Positions 1 through 8,763 of a stretch of 64,000 nt of DNA are shown here, in pieces (position 1 is the first letter of the stretch; each line of letters begins with the position of its first letter). A program made the translations under genes and the position numbers. The stretch lies in NCBI GenBank assembly GCA_016778465.1, contig JADHPM010000004.1, positions 1-64,000 of the forward strand, in the 5' to 3' direction. The notes beneath the pieces are model-generated. The model ran no database searches and was not told the origin of the DNA. It saw nothing but the letters and a program-made list of their open reading frames with translations. This stretch comes from Methylophilaceae bacterium (GTDB lineage: Bacteria; Pseudomonadota; Gammaproteobacteria; Burkholderiales; Methylophilaceae).

Positions 1-310
1 TAGTTTGCCTTCTCTCTAAAGATTGATTTTCGGGCATTATCAGAATTAAATGATAGCCCTTCATGGCAGCTACCATCGCCAATGCAATGCCAGTATTTCC
101 TGAGGTAGCCTCAATTAGGGTGTCGCCTGGCTTTATTTCTCCTCTTAACTCAGCATGTTTAATCATGGAATATGCGGGTCGATCTTTTACTGAACCAGCT
201 GGGTTATTACCTTCTAATTTTAAAAAAACTTGCCCCATCTTATCGTCGGCAAGCCTTTGCAGGAGAGCCAGTGGAGTATTACCTATGGTTGCCTCAAGTG
301 TATTTTTCAT
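1..310 (-). CDS. cysM: Cysteine synthase B, N-terminal part (cut by window edge)
   Basis: This is a PLP-dependent O-acetylserine (or O-phosphoserine) sulfhydrylase, which makes cysteine from an activated serine and sulfide or thiosulfate in the cytoplasm. Only the first 103 residues are in the window. They include the PLP-lysine motif NPAGSVKDR (Lys42) and the phosphate-binding loop TSGNTG near residues 69-74. NPAGSVKDR and the N-terminal IGNTPL element fit CysM better than CysK, but the missing C-terminal half would be needed to be certain. Its ATG overlaps the dsbB stop codon by one base (TAATG), so the two genes are probably translationally coupled. Confidence 0.88.
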   Translation of the reverse strand, partial: MKNTLEATIGNTPLALLQRLADDKMGQVFLKLEGNNPAGSVKDRPAYSMIKHAELRGEIKPGDTLIEATSGNTGIALAMVAAMKGYHLILIMPENQSLERRQT

Positions 311-792
311 TATCGTAATTTCTTAAAAGTCAAAAAAGTGTAAATCATAAAAAATAAATAGCCCAAAAAAGCGAGTTGTGGCAATGTTACCCCATAAAAT
401 GTCCAATCAATTTTCGAACAATCACCAGTTCCTAAAAAGAGTAAATTAAACGCCTCCATTAAAGGAAAGTTATCGAACATATAGTCTAAATCTATGCCAC
501 ATTCAGCTGGAATTGCGATAACATCAGCCTGTATCAAAATGTGTCTACCTGAGAAAATCATGCCGACGAGCGTTGTTATAAAAACTAACAGAAGATGCGT
601 TAGCCTAATTATTTTTAGATTAGGAAGCCAAATAGAAATAAAAAAAATAAAACCTAAAACAATGTAAATAATTCTTTGTGTGATACATAAAGGGCATGGT
701 TCTAGATCATACTTTAACTGAATAAATAATGCGGTAGCTATCATTAAAAAAGTGAGTGCTGCGCCAATTATATTTACTTGTCTAAATGTCAT
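310..792 (-). CDS. dsbB: Disulfide bond formation protein B (quinone reductase for DsbA)
   Basis: DsbB is an inner-membrane protein that reoxidises DsbA and passes electrons to ubiquinone. The 160-residue product has four hydrophobic segments. The first periplasmic loop carries the redox motif CPLC (Cys33, Cys36) and the second carries Cys98 and Cys125, which is the full four-cysteine set. Length is normal for the family. It lies directly upstream of cysM with a one-base overlap and is divergent from xseA across a 64-base gap that contains a perfect TATAAT at 821-826, though no convincing -35 accompanies it. A DsbC-like isomerase is encoded at 56646-57353, so both oxidative and isomerising branches are represented here. 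Confidence 0.93.
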   Translation of the reverse strand: MTFRQVNIIGAALTFLMIATALFIQLKYDLEPCPLCITQRIIYIVLGFIFFISIWLPNLKIIRLTHLLLVFITTLVGMIFSGRHILIQADVIAIPAECGIDLDYMFDNFPLMEAFNLLFLGTGDCSKIDWTFYGVTLPQLAFLGYLFFMIYTFLTFKKLR

Positions 793-856
793 TGAGTGAA
801 CTTTTTGCCTCCATAAAGCTTATAATTAAATTTAAGTCTAAAAGAATACATAACTT

Positions 857-2221
857 TTGAATACTACCTTTGATAATAACTCATTAGATCCAGAGCCCAA
901 AATTTTTTCCGTAAGCGAAATTAATCGGTTAGTCCGGGATGTACTTATGAATAATTTCACTACCATTTGGATTAAAGGTGAGATCTCAGGATTTAGACAA
1001 TTTTCCTCGGGCCACTGGTATTTTGATCTTAAGGATGAAAGATCTCAAGTTAGCTGCACAATGTGGAGTAGTAAAAATAATCAAATAAACTGGCAGCCAA
1101 AAAACGGTGACCTTGTTGAGGCACAGTGCCAAGTTTCGCTTTGGGAAGCACAAGGTAAATACCAGCTTAATGTTGAATTCTTTCAAAAGGCTGGCTTAGG
1201 GGATTTATTTGAAAAATTTAATCAATTAAAAAATAAACTAGATAGTGAAGGTCTTTTTAGTTCATCGCATAAAAAAGTGTTGCCTACCTTTCCCCTAAAA
1301 ATAGGGGTCGTAACTTCAGCTGATGCTGCTGCGTTAAGAGACGTTTTGGTTACCATTAAACGAAGGGCGATTTACACCTCAATAATCATCTATCCGTCAT
1401 TGGTGCAAGGTGAAAATGCAGCTAAACAAATAATAAAATCGATACAGCATGCAAACCATAGAAAAGAGGTTGAGGTCTTAATTTTATGTCGAGGTGGTGG
1501 CTCAATGGATGATTTATGGGCATTCAATGATGAAGGCCTTGCTAGAGAGATTCATCAATCCTATTTGCCTATTATCTCAGCAGTTGGTCACGAAACAGAC
1601 TTTACCATAGCAGATTTTGTATCTGATCTGCGTGCTGCGACACCAACAGCTGCGGCAGAAATTCTTACAGAGAATATACTCAATCTACCCAATAATTTGA
1701 AGTACTACCAATCTAAACTTTCTGACTTGATTACTCAAAGAATACAAAATACAAGACAGAAATGTGATTATTTAGAAAAACGCTTATTTTCGCCGAATCA
1801 ATTACTTAAAATGCAATTTGAAAAATTGAAATCTATTAAAAATCAACTTAGACAACTAATAGAGAATTGCTTAAATCAAACTTCAAATAAATTAAAAAAT
1901 CTAAAAAGCCATCTTACGATCAAAAAATATCTTGTGGATTTGGACAAAAAAAAACGTTTTCTTATTTTGTCTAATAAGCAATTAAATAGAATCATCTTGG
2001 ATAAGCTTAAACAACACCATAAAATCCTTACCAACTATCATCACCGACTTAACCTTTTAAACCCTGACTTAATTCTTGAAAGAGGTTATTCTATTGTTTA
2101 TGGTAAAGATAAAAAAATTCTTACTGATACAGCGAACATAAGCCCGAATGATAAGATTGATTTAAAATTTCACCGCGGATATGCTGAAGCTAAAATCACG
2201 AAAAAATCTAATAAGAACTAA
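857..2221 (+). CDS. xseA: Exodeoxyribonuclease VII large subunit
   Basis: XseA is the catalytic subunit of exonuclease VII, which degrades single-stranded DNA in both directions and works in mismatch repair and damage processing. The 454-residue protein has an N-terminal OB fold (about 15-115), a catalytic domain with GGGS at 213-216 followed by DLW, and GHETD at 244-248, then a long Lys/Gln-rich coiled-coil region (about 270-410) that binds the small subunit. The start is taken as TTG at 857 because the conserved FSVSEIN segment begins at residue 17, well before the first in-frame ATG. The small subunit xseB is far away at 48401. Confidence 0.93.
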   Translation: MNTTFDNNSLDPEPKIFSVSEINRLVRDVLMNNFTTIWIKGEISGFRQFSSGHWYFDLKDERSQVSCTMWSSKNNQINWQPKNGDLVEAQCQVSLWEAQGKYQLNVEFFQKAGLGDLFEKFNQLKNKLDSEGLFSSSHKKVLPTFPLKIGVVTSADAAALRDVLVTIKRRAIYTSIIIYPSLVQGENAAKQIIKSIQHANHRKEVEVLILCRGGGSMDDLWAFNDEGLAREIHQSYLPIISAVGHETDFTIADFVSDLRAATPTAAAEILTENILNLPNNLKYYQSKLSDLITQRIQNTRQKCDYLEKRLFSPNQLLKMQFEKLKSIKNQLRQLIENCLNQTSNKLKNLKSHLTIKKYLVDLDKKKRFLILSNKQLNRIILDKLKQHHKILTNYHHRLNLLNPDLILERGYSIVYGKDKKILTDTANISPNDKIDLKFHRGYAEAKITKKSNKN

Positions 2222-2226
2222 GGTCA

Positions 2227-4107
2227 ATGAAAAGATCAGATAAACACAACGCTGGAATGTTTGCTTTATCCGTAGCTGCCTTGGGGGTAGTTTTCGGTGA
2301 TATTGGTACGAGCCCTCTATACGCAATAAAAGAAATTTTTTCCATTGGCAATAACATTTTAGAGCTTAATGAGGCTAACTTATTAGGTATCTTATCGTTG
2401 ATATTCTGGTCGCTGATTTCAGTTGTAAGTTTTAAGTACATTACCTTCATTATGAACGCAAACAATCATGGCGAGGGTGGCATCATGGCATTACTGGCCT
2501 TGGCAATTCGAAAAAATAGAAGTAAAAGAAATCGATTTTTAATTCTTACAATCGGAATGATGGGTGCTTGCATGTTTTATGCAGATGGCATGATAACTCC
2601 CGCAATTTCAGTTATGTCTGCGGTTGAAGGAATTGAGTTTATAACGCCCACTTTTCATAATTTTATTATACCTATCACTCTTGTTATTATTTTTGGGCTC
2701 TTTTGGGCACAAAGCAAAGGAACAAGTGCGGTAGGTTTCATGTTTGGCCCTATCATGCTCTTTTGGTTTTTGACCCTTGCAGGACTTGGTATCTATAATA
2801 TTTTACAAGCACCCTTTGTGCTTTATGCCTTGAACCCTTTTTACGCCTTCCAATTTTTAACTAATGAGTTTTCTGTAGCGTTTATCACGCTTGGCGCTGT
2901 TGTCCTTGTTGTCACTGGTGCAGAGTCGCTTTACGCAGATATGGGTCATTTTGGTAGAGAGCCAGTTAAAATTACTTGGTTTAGTTTTGTTTTTCCTTCG
3001 TTGACATTAAATTATTTTGGGCAAGGTGCTCTGATAATCAATAATCCAAGCTTTGTAAAAAACCCTTTTTATCTAATGGCCCCCGAGTGGATGCTTATCC
3101 CGCTCGTCATTCTCGCGACTTTAGCAACCATAATTGCCTCCCAAGCTTGCATTACTGGAGCCTTTTCTGTTTCTCGTCAAGCTTTACAATTGGGGTTTAT
3201 TCCTCGCATGAGGGTTGACCATACCTCTGAAAATCAAGAGGGGCAAATATATCTTCCCCGAGTAAATTGGATTTTAATGGCCGGTGTGATGGCCGTTGTT
3301 CTTATTTTTCAAAATTCCAGTGCATTGGCAGGTGCCTATGGGGTTGCGATAACAATTGATTTTGTAATTACAACCATCCTCGCAAGCTTTGTATTTACGC
3401 AAATATGGCGTTGGCATTGGATAAAAACCATGGCCGTCATAATCTTATTTTTAATTGTTGATTTAATCTTCTTTGGTGCAAATATTATCAAGGTTCTTGA
3501 TGGAGGTTGGTTCCCTCTTCTTATTGGCGCAATTCTCATCTTTCTCATGTCAACATGGAAAAGAGGACGGTCATTACTCTTCTACAAACTTAAAGATGAA
3601 TCGATGTCTATTGACACATTCTTAAAGTCCATGAGGGGTCAACTTAAAAATCGCGTCAAAGGCACTGCCGTTTTCTTAACACCAAATCCTGATGGCGTCC
3701 CACATGCATTGCTACATAACCTAAAACATAACAAAATCGTGCACAGAAATGTCATTTTATTGTCTATTCGTTTTAAAAATTACCCACACGCGACGAGTAA
3801 AAATTTTATTGAATTTGAGAGATTACCAAATAATTTTTTCAAAATAATACTTAATTATGGCTTCAAGGATGAAACGCGCGTGCCGAGAGATTTAAAGCGA
3901 TGTGAAAAATTTGGTCTTAAACTGGACCCAATGGATACTTCTTACTTTATCGGAAAAGAGTCTTTGATTCCCCATTCATCAGGTCAAATGTTTTTCTTTA
4001 GAAAAAAGGTATTTATTACTTTATTCCGTAGTGCGGAGAATATTACAAATCAATTTTACTTACCTGCTAACAGAGTTGTGGAACTTGGTAGCCAAGTATT
4101 GTTCTAA
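2227..4107 (+). CDS. kup: Low-affinity potassium:proton symporter Kup
   Basis: Kup proteins take up K+ with protons across the inner membrane. The 626-residue product has about twelve hydrophobic segments in its first 430 residues and a soluble C-terminal domain of about 180 residues, which matches family length. The family signatures VFGDIGTSPLYA (about residues 19-30) and NNHGEGG (about 79-85) are intact. It starts only five bases after the xseA stop, so it is probably co-transcribed with it. No second potassium system is visible in the window. Confidence 0.95.
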   Translation: MKRSDKHNAGMFALSVAALGVVFGDIGTSPLYAIKEIFSIGNNILELNEANLLGILSLIFWSLISVVSFKYITFIMNANNHGEGGIMALLALAIRKNRSKRNRFLILTIGMMGACMFYADGMITPAISVMSAVEGIEFITPTFHNFIIPITLVIIFGLFWAQSKGTSAVGFMFGPIMLFWFLTLAGLGIYNILQAPFVLYALNPFYAFQFLTNEFSVAFITLGAVVLVVTGAESLYADMGHFGREPVKITWFSFVFPSLTLNYFGQGALIINNPSFVKNPFYLMAPEWMLIPLVILATLATIIASQACITGAFSVSRQALQLGFIPRMRVDHTSENQEGQIYLPRVNWILMAGVMAVVLIFQNSSALAGAYGVAITIDFVITTILASFVFTQIWRWHWIKTMAVIILFLIVDLIFFGANIIKVLDGGWFPLLIGAILIFLMSTWKRGRSLLFYKLKDESMSIDTFLKSMRGQLKNRVKGTAVFLTPNPDGVPHALLHNLKHNKIVHRNVILLSIRFKNYPHATSKNFIEFERLPNNFFKIILNYGFKDETRVPRDLKRCEKFGLKLDPMDTSYFIGKESLIPHSSGQMFFFRKKVFITLFRSAENITNQFYLPANRVVELGSQVLF

Positions 4108-4132
4108 CAAGTAAAATTATAGACTAAAAATT

Positions 4133-4948
4133 ATGATGAGATTTGTTGTAATCTTAGTTTTGCTTCTAACCGGGTGCGCTTCGACTACCCTAAACACAGA
4201 ATCTGAGGTTGATAGAAACCAATTTTTACTGTTGCCTGAATATATGGCATTAAGTATGGGGTCAGATGCATATCGGCAAGAGATAAAAAAGGCAGAAGAA
4301 AATAATGACCTTAATGTTGATGAGGATCAAGTGTTAAGGGTACGAAAAATTGCCTACCGAATAATTGATCAGGTTCATGTCTTTCGAGATGATGCCTCTG
4401 ATTGGAATTGGGAGGTAAATGTCCAGCAAAGTGAGCAAGTTAATGCTTATTGTATGCCTGGTGGAAAAATCATGGTTTACAGTGGCTTTATTGAAAAAAC
4501 CGATGCCACCGATGACGAACTTGCCGCAATGATTGGCCATGAGGTTGCTCATGCGTTAAGAGAACACGGTCGAGAGCGGATGTCGACAGCTTTTGTTCAA
4601 CAAGTTGGGTTAATAGGCTTTGCAGCCTACCTTTCAAATAGAGACGATTCTGGATTAAGTAAACAAGCTGCTCTTCAAGGTGCGGCATTGGGCGCGACAT
4701 TATTCTTTGCCTTACCTAATAGTCGTGAGCAAGAAAGGGAAGCTGATAAAATTGGTCTAGAATTGGCTGCGAGAGCTGGGTATAATCCCATGGCAGCTGT
4801 AAGTCTATGGCGAAAAATGGATGCTCTATCAGATGCTAAAATACCTGAATTCTTAAGCACACATCCGTCAAATGAAAATCGAATCGAAGATATTTCTGAG
4901 GACGCAAAGAAAATTAATCACCTCTATCTTGAAAACAAAATAAACTGA
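4133..4948 (+). CDS. M48-family zinc metalloprotease lipoprotein (LoiP/YcaL-like)
   Basis: The N-terminus is a lipoprotein signal with lipobox LLTGC, making Cys15 the likely lipidated residue, so the protein should be membrane-anchored and facing the periplasm. The peptidase M48 signature HEVAH is at 136-140, and the third zinc ligand is expected in EREAD (Glu203). Family members such as LoiP, YcaL and BepA degrade or refold misassembled outer-membrane proteins. The 271-residue length suits the LoiP/YcaL type, without the TPR domain of BepA. The exact orthology and substrate cannot be read from sequence alone. It lies 25 bases after kup. Confidence 0.88.
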   Translation: MMRFVVILVLLLTGCASTTLNTESEVDRNQFLLLPEYMALSMGSDAYRQEIKKAEENNDLNVDEDQVLRVRKIAYRIIDQVHVFRDDASDWNWEVNVQQSEQVNAYCMPGGKIMVYSGFIEKTDATDDELAAMIGHEVAHALREHGRERMSTAFVQQVGLIGFAAYLSNRDDSGLSKQAALQGAALGATLFFALPNSREQEREADKIGLELAARAGYNPMAAVSLWRKMDALSDAKIPEFLSTHPSNENRIEDISEDAKKINHLYLENKIN

Positions 4949-5008
4949 GGCGTCGTTTAACAAAAATCACTTGGTAAAGTAAGGTAAAATATTGCCTTTA
5001 TTAATTTT

Positions 5009-5851
5009 ATGAATGCTAAATATATGTCAAACCTACAATCAATCATCGAAGATGCTTTTGAGAAAAGATCTGAGATTAATCCTGAAAATGTAAGTGCGGA
5101 TATCAAAGATGCTATTAATCAAACAATCGAAGGGCTCAATAAGGGTGAATTAAGGGTGGCCTCTCGGATTGGCGATACGCAAAATTGGGAAACCCACCAG
5201 TGGATTAAAAAAGCCGTCTTGCTGTCATTTCGAATTGACAATAATTACGTCATGGACAGTGGCTATACAAATTACTACGATAAGGTCCCTTCAAAATTCG
5301 CCCATTATAGCGAGGAGGATTTTAAAACTGCGGGGTTTCGAGTGGTGCCCAACGCAATAGCAAGACACGGAAGTTTCATTGGTAAAAATGTTGTACTAAT
5401 GCCGTCTTATGTTAACATTGGAGCCTTAGTGGATGATGGTACGATGGTTGATACATGGGCAACCGTTGGTTCTTGTGCGCAAATTGGCAAAAATGTTCAT
5501 CTTTCAGGTGGCGTAGGAATTGGTGGGGTTTTAGAGCCTATACAAGCAGGCCCCACAATAATTGGCGATAATTGTTTTATCGGAGCCCGCTCAGAGGTGG
5601 TTGAGGGAGTTATTGTTGAGGACAATGTTGTTATCTCAATGGGGGTTTATATTGGTCAATCCACAAAGATTCTTGATCGCGAAACCGGTGAAATTACTTT
5701 TGGTAGAATTCCAAAAGGTTCAGTAGTTGTGTCAGGTAACCTTCCTTCTAAGGATGGGAAGTACTCTCTTTATTGCGCTGTAATTGTTAAAAAGGTTGAT
5801 GAAAAAACACTTAGCAAAGTTGGTATAAACGAATTACTAAGAGGCATCTGA
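5009..5851 (+). CDS. dapD: Tetrahydrodipicolinate N-succinyltransferase
   Basis: DapD succinylates 2,3,4,5-tetrahydrodipicolinate using succinyl-CoA, in the succinylase branch of lysine and meso-diaminopimelate synthesis. The 280-residue product has a left-handed beta-helix core made of hexapeptide repeats (about 110-230), including GARSEVVEG. Translation may begin at the ATG at 5009 or at 5024 (fifteen bases on), since the usual family start resembles the sequence [12 protein letters not shown] that begins at the second ATG. The stop overlaps the next gene by one base, and dapE, which acts two steps later, follows within 400 bases. Confidence 0.95.
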   Translation: MNAKYMSNLQSIIEDAFEKRSEINPENVSADIKDAINQTIEGLNKGELRVASRIGDTQNWETHQWIKKAVLLSFRIDNNYVMDSGYTNYYDKVPSKFAHYSEEDFKTAGFRVVPNAIARHGSFIGKNVVLMPSYVNIGALVDDGTMVDTWATVGSCAQIGKNVHLSGGVGIGGVLEPIQAGPTIIGDNCFIGARSEVVEGVIVEDNVVISMGVYIGQSTKILDRETGEITFGRIPKGSVVVSGNLPSKDGKYSLYCAVIVKKVDEKTLSKVGINELLRGI

Positions 5852-6214
5852 TGTTAAACGTTTACGGAATTAAAAATTGTAATACGGTTAAGAAAAGTTT
5901 AGATTGGTTAGCTAATAACAATATTGAATTTCAGTTTCATGATGTAAAAAAAAATACTTTGGATGTGAGCCTAATTTCGTCGTGGGCAAAGAAACTCCCC
6001 GAGCCCTATACTTGGGAAAATATTGTTAATAAAAAGCGGCATCACATGGAGACAGTTAGAAGACAATGATAAAAATATTGCAACTGATTTAACTGGTGCC
6101 ATTGAATTAATCTTAAAAAAACCAAGTGTGATGAAAAGGCCAATCATTACAATGAATGATAAGGTTATCACCATTGGGTTTGATGAAAAATTATTTGAAG
6201 GAATTTACTTATGA
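5851..6214 (+). pseudogene. ArsC/Spx-like reductase family gene (yffB type) with a one-base frameshift
   Basis: This is a thioredoxin-fold ArsC/Spx-family protein. The first frame (5851-6069) begins GIKNCNTVKKSL with the single family cysteine at residue 10 and runs to TWENIVNK. Thereafter the homology moves to another frame, which reads SGITWRQL, then KRPIITM and VITIGFDEKL, and stops at 6214. Removing one A from the run at 6031-6035 restores a continuous 120-residue protein of normal family length. The second frame's stop overlaps the dapE start (ATGA), as expected of an intact operon gene. This is either a real mutation, programmed slippage on A5, or a sequencing/assembly error. Family members often sit beside dapE, but their function is poorly defined. 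Confidence 0.85.
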
Positions 6215-7344
6215 GTAAAACGCTTGAGTTAGCAAAGGCTTTAATTGCAAAAGCATCCATCACCCCCGACGATAATGGTTGCCAAGAACTTCTCGCCGAT
6301 CGTTTAAAACTCCTCGGCTTTGACATAGAGACAATTCATCAAAATGGTGTCACAAATTTTTATGCCCGAAAAGGAAAAGAGAGCCCCTTGGTCGTATTTG
6401 CTGGACATACCGATGTTGTCCCACCGGGACCACTGGACCTTTGGGACAGTGACCCTTTCGTTCCCACAGAAAAAGATGGTAAGTTATTTGGACGCGGTGC
6501 TGCAGATATGAAAAGTTCTCTTGCTGCCTTTATTACGAGTATTGAGGACTTCCTTCTACAATTTCCCACTCATCAGGGTTCCATTGGTTTACTTATCACC
6601 TCCGATGAAGAGGGCGTTGCCACTGATGGAACTGTGCGGATAGTTGAAATGCTCAAAAAAAGAAATGAAATTATTGATTATTGTATTGTGGGTGAACCTA
6701 CCTCAAATAATAAATTTGGTGACACTATTAAGAATGGACGTCGTGGATCTTTGTCTGCTAAGTTGACTGTAAAAGGAATACAAGGTCATATAGCCTATCC
6801 TGAAAAAGTTAAGAACCCAATTCATCAAATTGTCCCCGCTCTAGATACACTTGTAAAAACAACATGGGATAACGGCAATGAATACTTTCCCGAAACCTCC
6901 TGGCAAGTTTCAAACATTAATGGGGGAACGGGAGCCACGAATATGGTTCCCGGGTATGTAGAGGTGTTATTTAATTTTCGATATTCAACATCAAATACTG
7001 CGGAAGACCTTAAATCAAAGGTAGAAAATGTTCTGAAAGACTATAATCTTGATTTTGCGATTGATTGGTCGCATTCTGGCAAGCCCTATTTAACCGAAAA
7101 AGGTTATTTAGTGGATGTCCTTAGCGAATCCATTAACCACGTGACCAATATTATTCCTGAAATATCAACAACCGGTGGGACATCAGATGGCCGATTCATA
7201 GCGGATATTTGTAATCAAGTCGTTGAGTTTGGTCCACTAAATGAGTCTATTCATAAAATCAACGAACATGTTCACTTGGACCACGTTAATAAGTTAAAAC
7301 AAATTTACCAGAAGGCCCTAGAAAAAATTCTACTTAAGAATTAA
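6211..7344 (+). CDS. dapE: Succinyl-diaminopimelate desuccinylase
   Basis: DapE is a dinuclear zinc hydrolase of the M20 family that removes succinate from N-succinyl-LL-diaminopimelate in lysine and peptidoglycan-precursor synthesis. Metal and catalytic residues are visible: GHTDVV (His66, Asp68), GRGAADMK (Asp99 bridging), and SDEEG (Glu133 general base, Glu134 metal). The length of 377 residues is typical. The start overlaps the preceding gene by four bases (ATGA). The 3' end overlaps the convergent rluB by 11 bases, so no terminator fits between the two. Confidence 0.96.
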   Translation: MSKTLELAKALIAKASITPDDNGCQELLADRLKLLGFDIETIHQNGVTNFYARKGKESPLVVFAGHTDVVPPGPLDLWDSDPFVPTEKDGKLFGRGAADMKSSLAAFITSIEDFLLQFPTHQGSIGLLITSDEEGVATDGTVRIVEMLKKRNEIIDYCIVGEPTSNNKFGDTIKNGRRGSLSAKLTVKGIQGHIAYPEKVKNPIHQIVPALDTLVKTTWDNGNEYFPETSWQVSNINGGTGATNMVPGYVEVLFNFRYSTSNTAEDLKSKVENVLKDYNLDFAIDWSHSGKPYLTEKGYLVDVLSESINHVTNIIPEISTTGGTSDGRFIADICNQVVEFGPLNESIHKINEHVHLDHVNKLKQIYQKALEKILLKN

Positions 7345-8182
7345 TTTTTTTTCTTGAATTACTTATCTGAGGAATTTTAAAGTTAGCGGTTTCTATTTGA
7401 TGTTCTTTTAAAATCTCGATTACATGCTTTTGAGCAAGCTCCTCATACATGCCCCTTTTTAGATAGCTTGGAAGCATAATATCCCCGAAACGAATTCTAA
7501 TTAGTCGGCTCACTGTTAAATTAAAATACTCAAATATACGCCTAACCTCACGATTTCTTCCTTCTTTAATTGTCACCCGATACCACTTATTTGCTCCCTC
7601 TCCACCCTCATATTGGACAGAATCTAATTTTGCCTGGCCATCATCAAGTTCAATTCCTTGTTTCAATAAATCCATCTGCACATCTGTCAATGTTCCAAGA
7701 ATTCTTACAGAGTACTCGCGAATCACTTCAAAGCGAGGGTGCATCAATTTATTTGCTAATTCACCAGATGATGTAAATATTAACAATCCGGACGTATTAA
7801 AATCTAATCGTCCAATTGAAATCCATTTTGCTTGACGAATTTTAGGCAAATTTTTATAAACGGTAGGCCGCCCATCAGGATCATGTTGTGTAACAAGTTC
7901 ACCTTCCGGTTTATGGTAGATAAGTATTCTGGGTAAAACAGTTTCTTTATTTAAAAAAACTGGTTTGCCGTTAAAAATAATTTTGTCTTTCAAGTTCACG
8001 AGTTGACCCAACTCTGCGAGCTGATTATTTACATATATTTTTTTTTCAACGATCGCTTTTTCAATTTTTCGCCTTGACCCAAAACCACCATGAGCAAGAA
8101 GTTTATGTATTCTAGTGCCCTCACCCCCAACTGAAAATTCTTTAACGTGAGTGGCTTTAGATTTATTTTTTCGCTCATTCAT
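7334..8182 (-). CDS. rluB: 23S rRNA pseudouridine synthase RluB-type
   Basis: RsuA-family pseudouridine synthases isomerise specific uridines in rRNA. The 282-residue protein has an N-terminal S4 RNA-binding domain (about 20-70) and a catalytic domain with GRLDFNTSGLL (about residues 133-143), whose Asp is the nucleophile. The motif GRNREVRRIF lies near 210. Position next to scpAB and the long C-terminal tail fit RluB (23S U2605 in E. coli) rather than RluE or RsuA. A second, shorter family member is at 54461-55009. It overlaps scpB by eight bases, so it is last in the trpS-scpA-scpB-rluB operon. Confidence 0.88.
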   Translation of the reverse strand: MNERKNKSKATHVKEFSVGGEGTRIHKLLAHGGFGSRRKIEKAIVEKKIYVNNQLAELGQLVNLKDKIIFNGKPVFLNKETVLPRILIYHKPEGELVTQHDPDGRPTVYKNLPKIRQAKWISIGRLDFNTSGLLIFTSSGELANKLMHPRFEVIREYSVRILGTLTDVQMDLLKQGIELDDGQAKLDSVQYEGGEGANKWYRVTIKEGRNREVRRIFEYFNLTVSRLIRIRFGDIMLPSYLKRGMYEELAQKHVIEILKEHQIETANFKIPQISNSRKKINS

Positions 8183-8762
8183 TTATATTATTTGTGGAGG
8201 AAGAATCTTGAGGCTCACTGTGTAAAGTTGGGCTAGATTCTTTGCTAATGGCATTCACATCAGGAAGTTGCGCCAGGGAAGTCAGGCTGAAGTCATCGAG
8301 AAAATATTTTGTTGTGCCATAGAGCGCTGGTCGTCCAGGAACTTCTTTGTAGCCAATAATTTCTATCCACTCCCTTTCAACCAGCTGGCGTATAGCGTTT
8401 GGGTTAAGGGAAACGCCTCGGATTTTTTCAATATCACCACGAGTAACCGGTTGTCGGTATGCAATAATGGCTAATACTTCCAAAACAACTCTTGAATATT
8501 TTACTAAACGGTCAGGGTTGAGGCGAGTTAAATTTTCTGAGTACCTTGGCTTTGCCTCGAATCGAAAACCTGATGAAACTTGGACCAAATCCATTGTTTT
8601 ATCTTGCCACTCAATTTTTATCTCATCCAAAAACATTCTGATAGTTGAGCGCTCAATTTTATCTGTAAATAATTTTTGCAAATCATCAATACCCAGCGGT
8701 TTACCGCTTGTTAAAAGCGCAACCTCTATAACTTCTTTAAGTTTTTTTGATTGATTTTCCAT
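8175..8762 (-). CDS. scpB: Segregation and condensation protein B
   Basis: ScpB is a winged-helix protein that dimerises and joins ScpA and SMC in the condensin complex that organises and segregates the chromosome. The 195-residue product contains the typical LAIIAYRQPVTRGDIE segment and GRPALYGTT near residue 145. The last 30 residues are Ser-rich and probably disordered. It starts one base after the scpA stop, supporting co-translation. No smc gene is in the window. Confidence 0.93.
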   Translation of the reverse strand: MENQSKKLKEVIEVALLTSGKPLGIDDLQKLFTDKIERSTIRMFLDEIKIEWQDKTMDLVQVSSGFRFEAKPRYSENLTRLNPDRLVKYSRVVLEVLAIIAYRQPVTRGDIEKIRGVSLNPNAIRQLVEREWIEIIGYKEVPGRPALYGTTKYFLDDFSLTSLAQLPDVNAISKESSPTLHSEPQDSSSTNNINE

Positions 8763-8763
8763 C

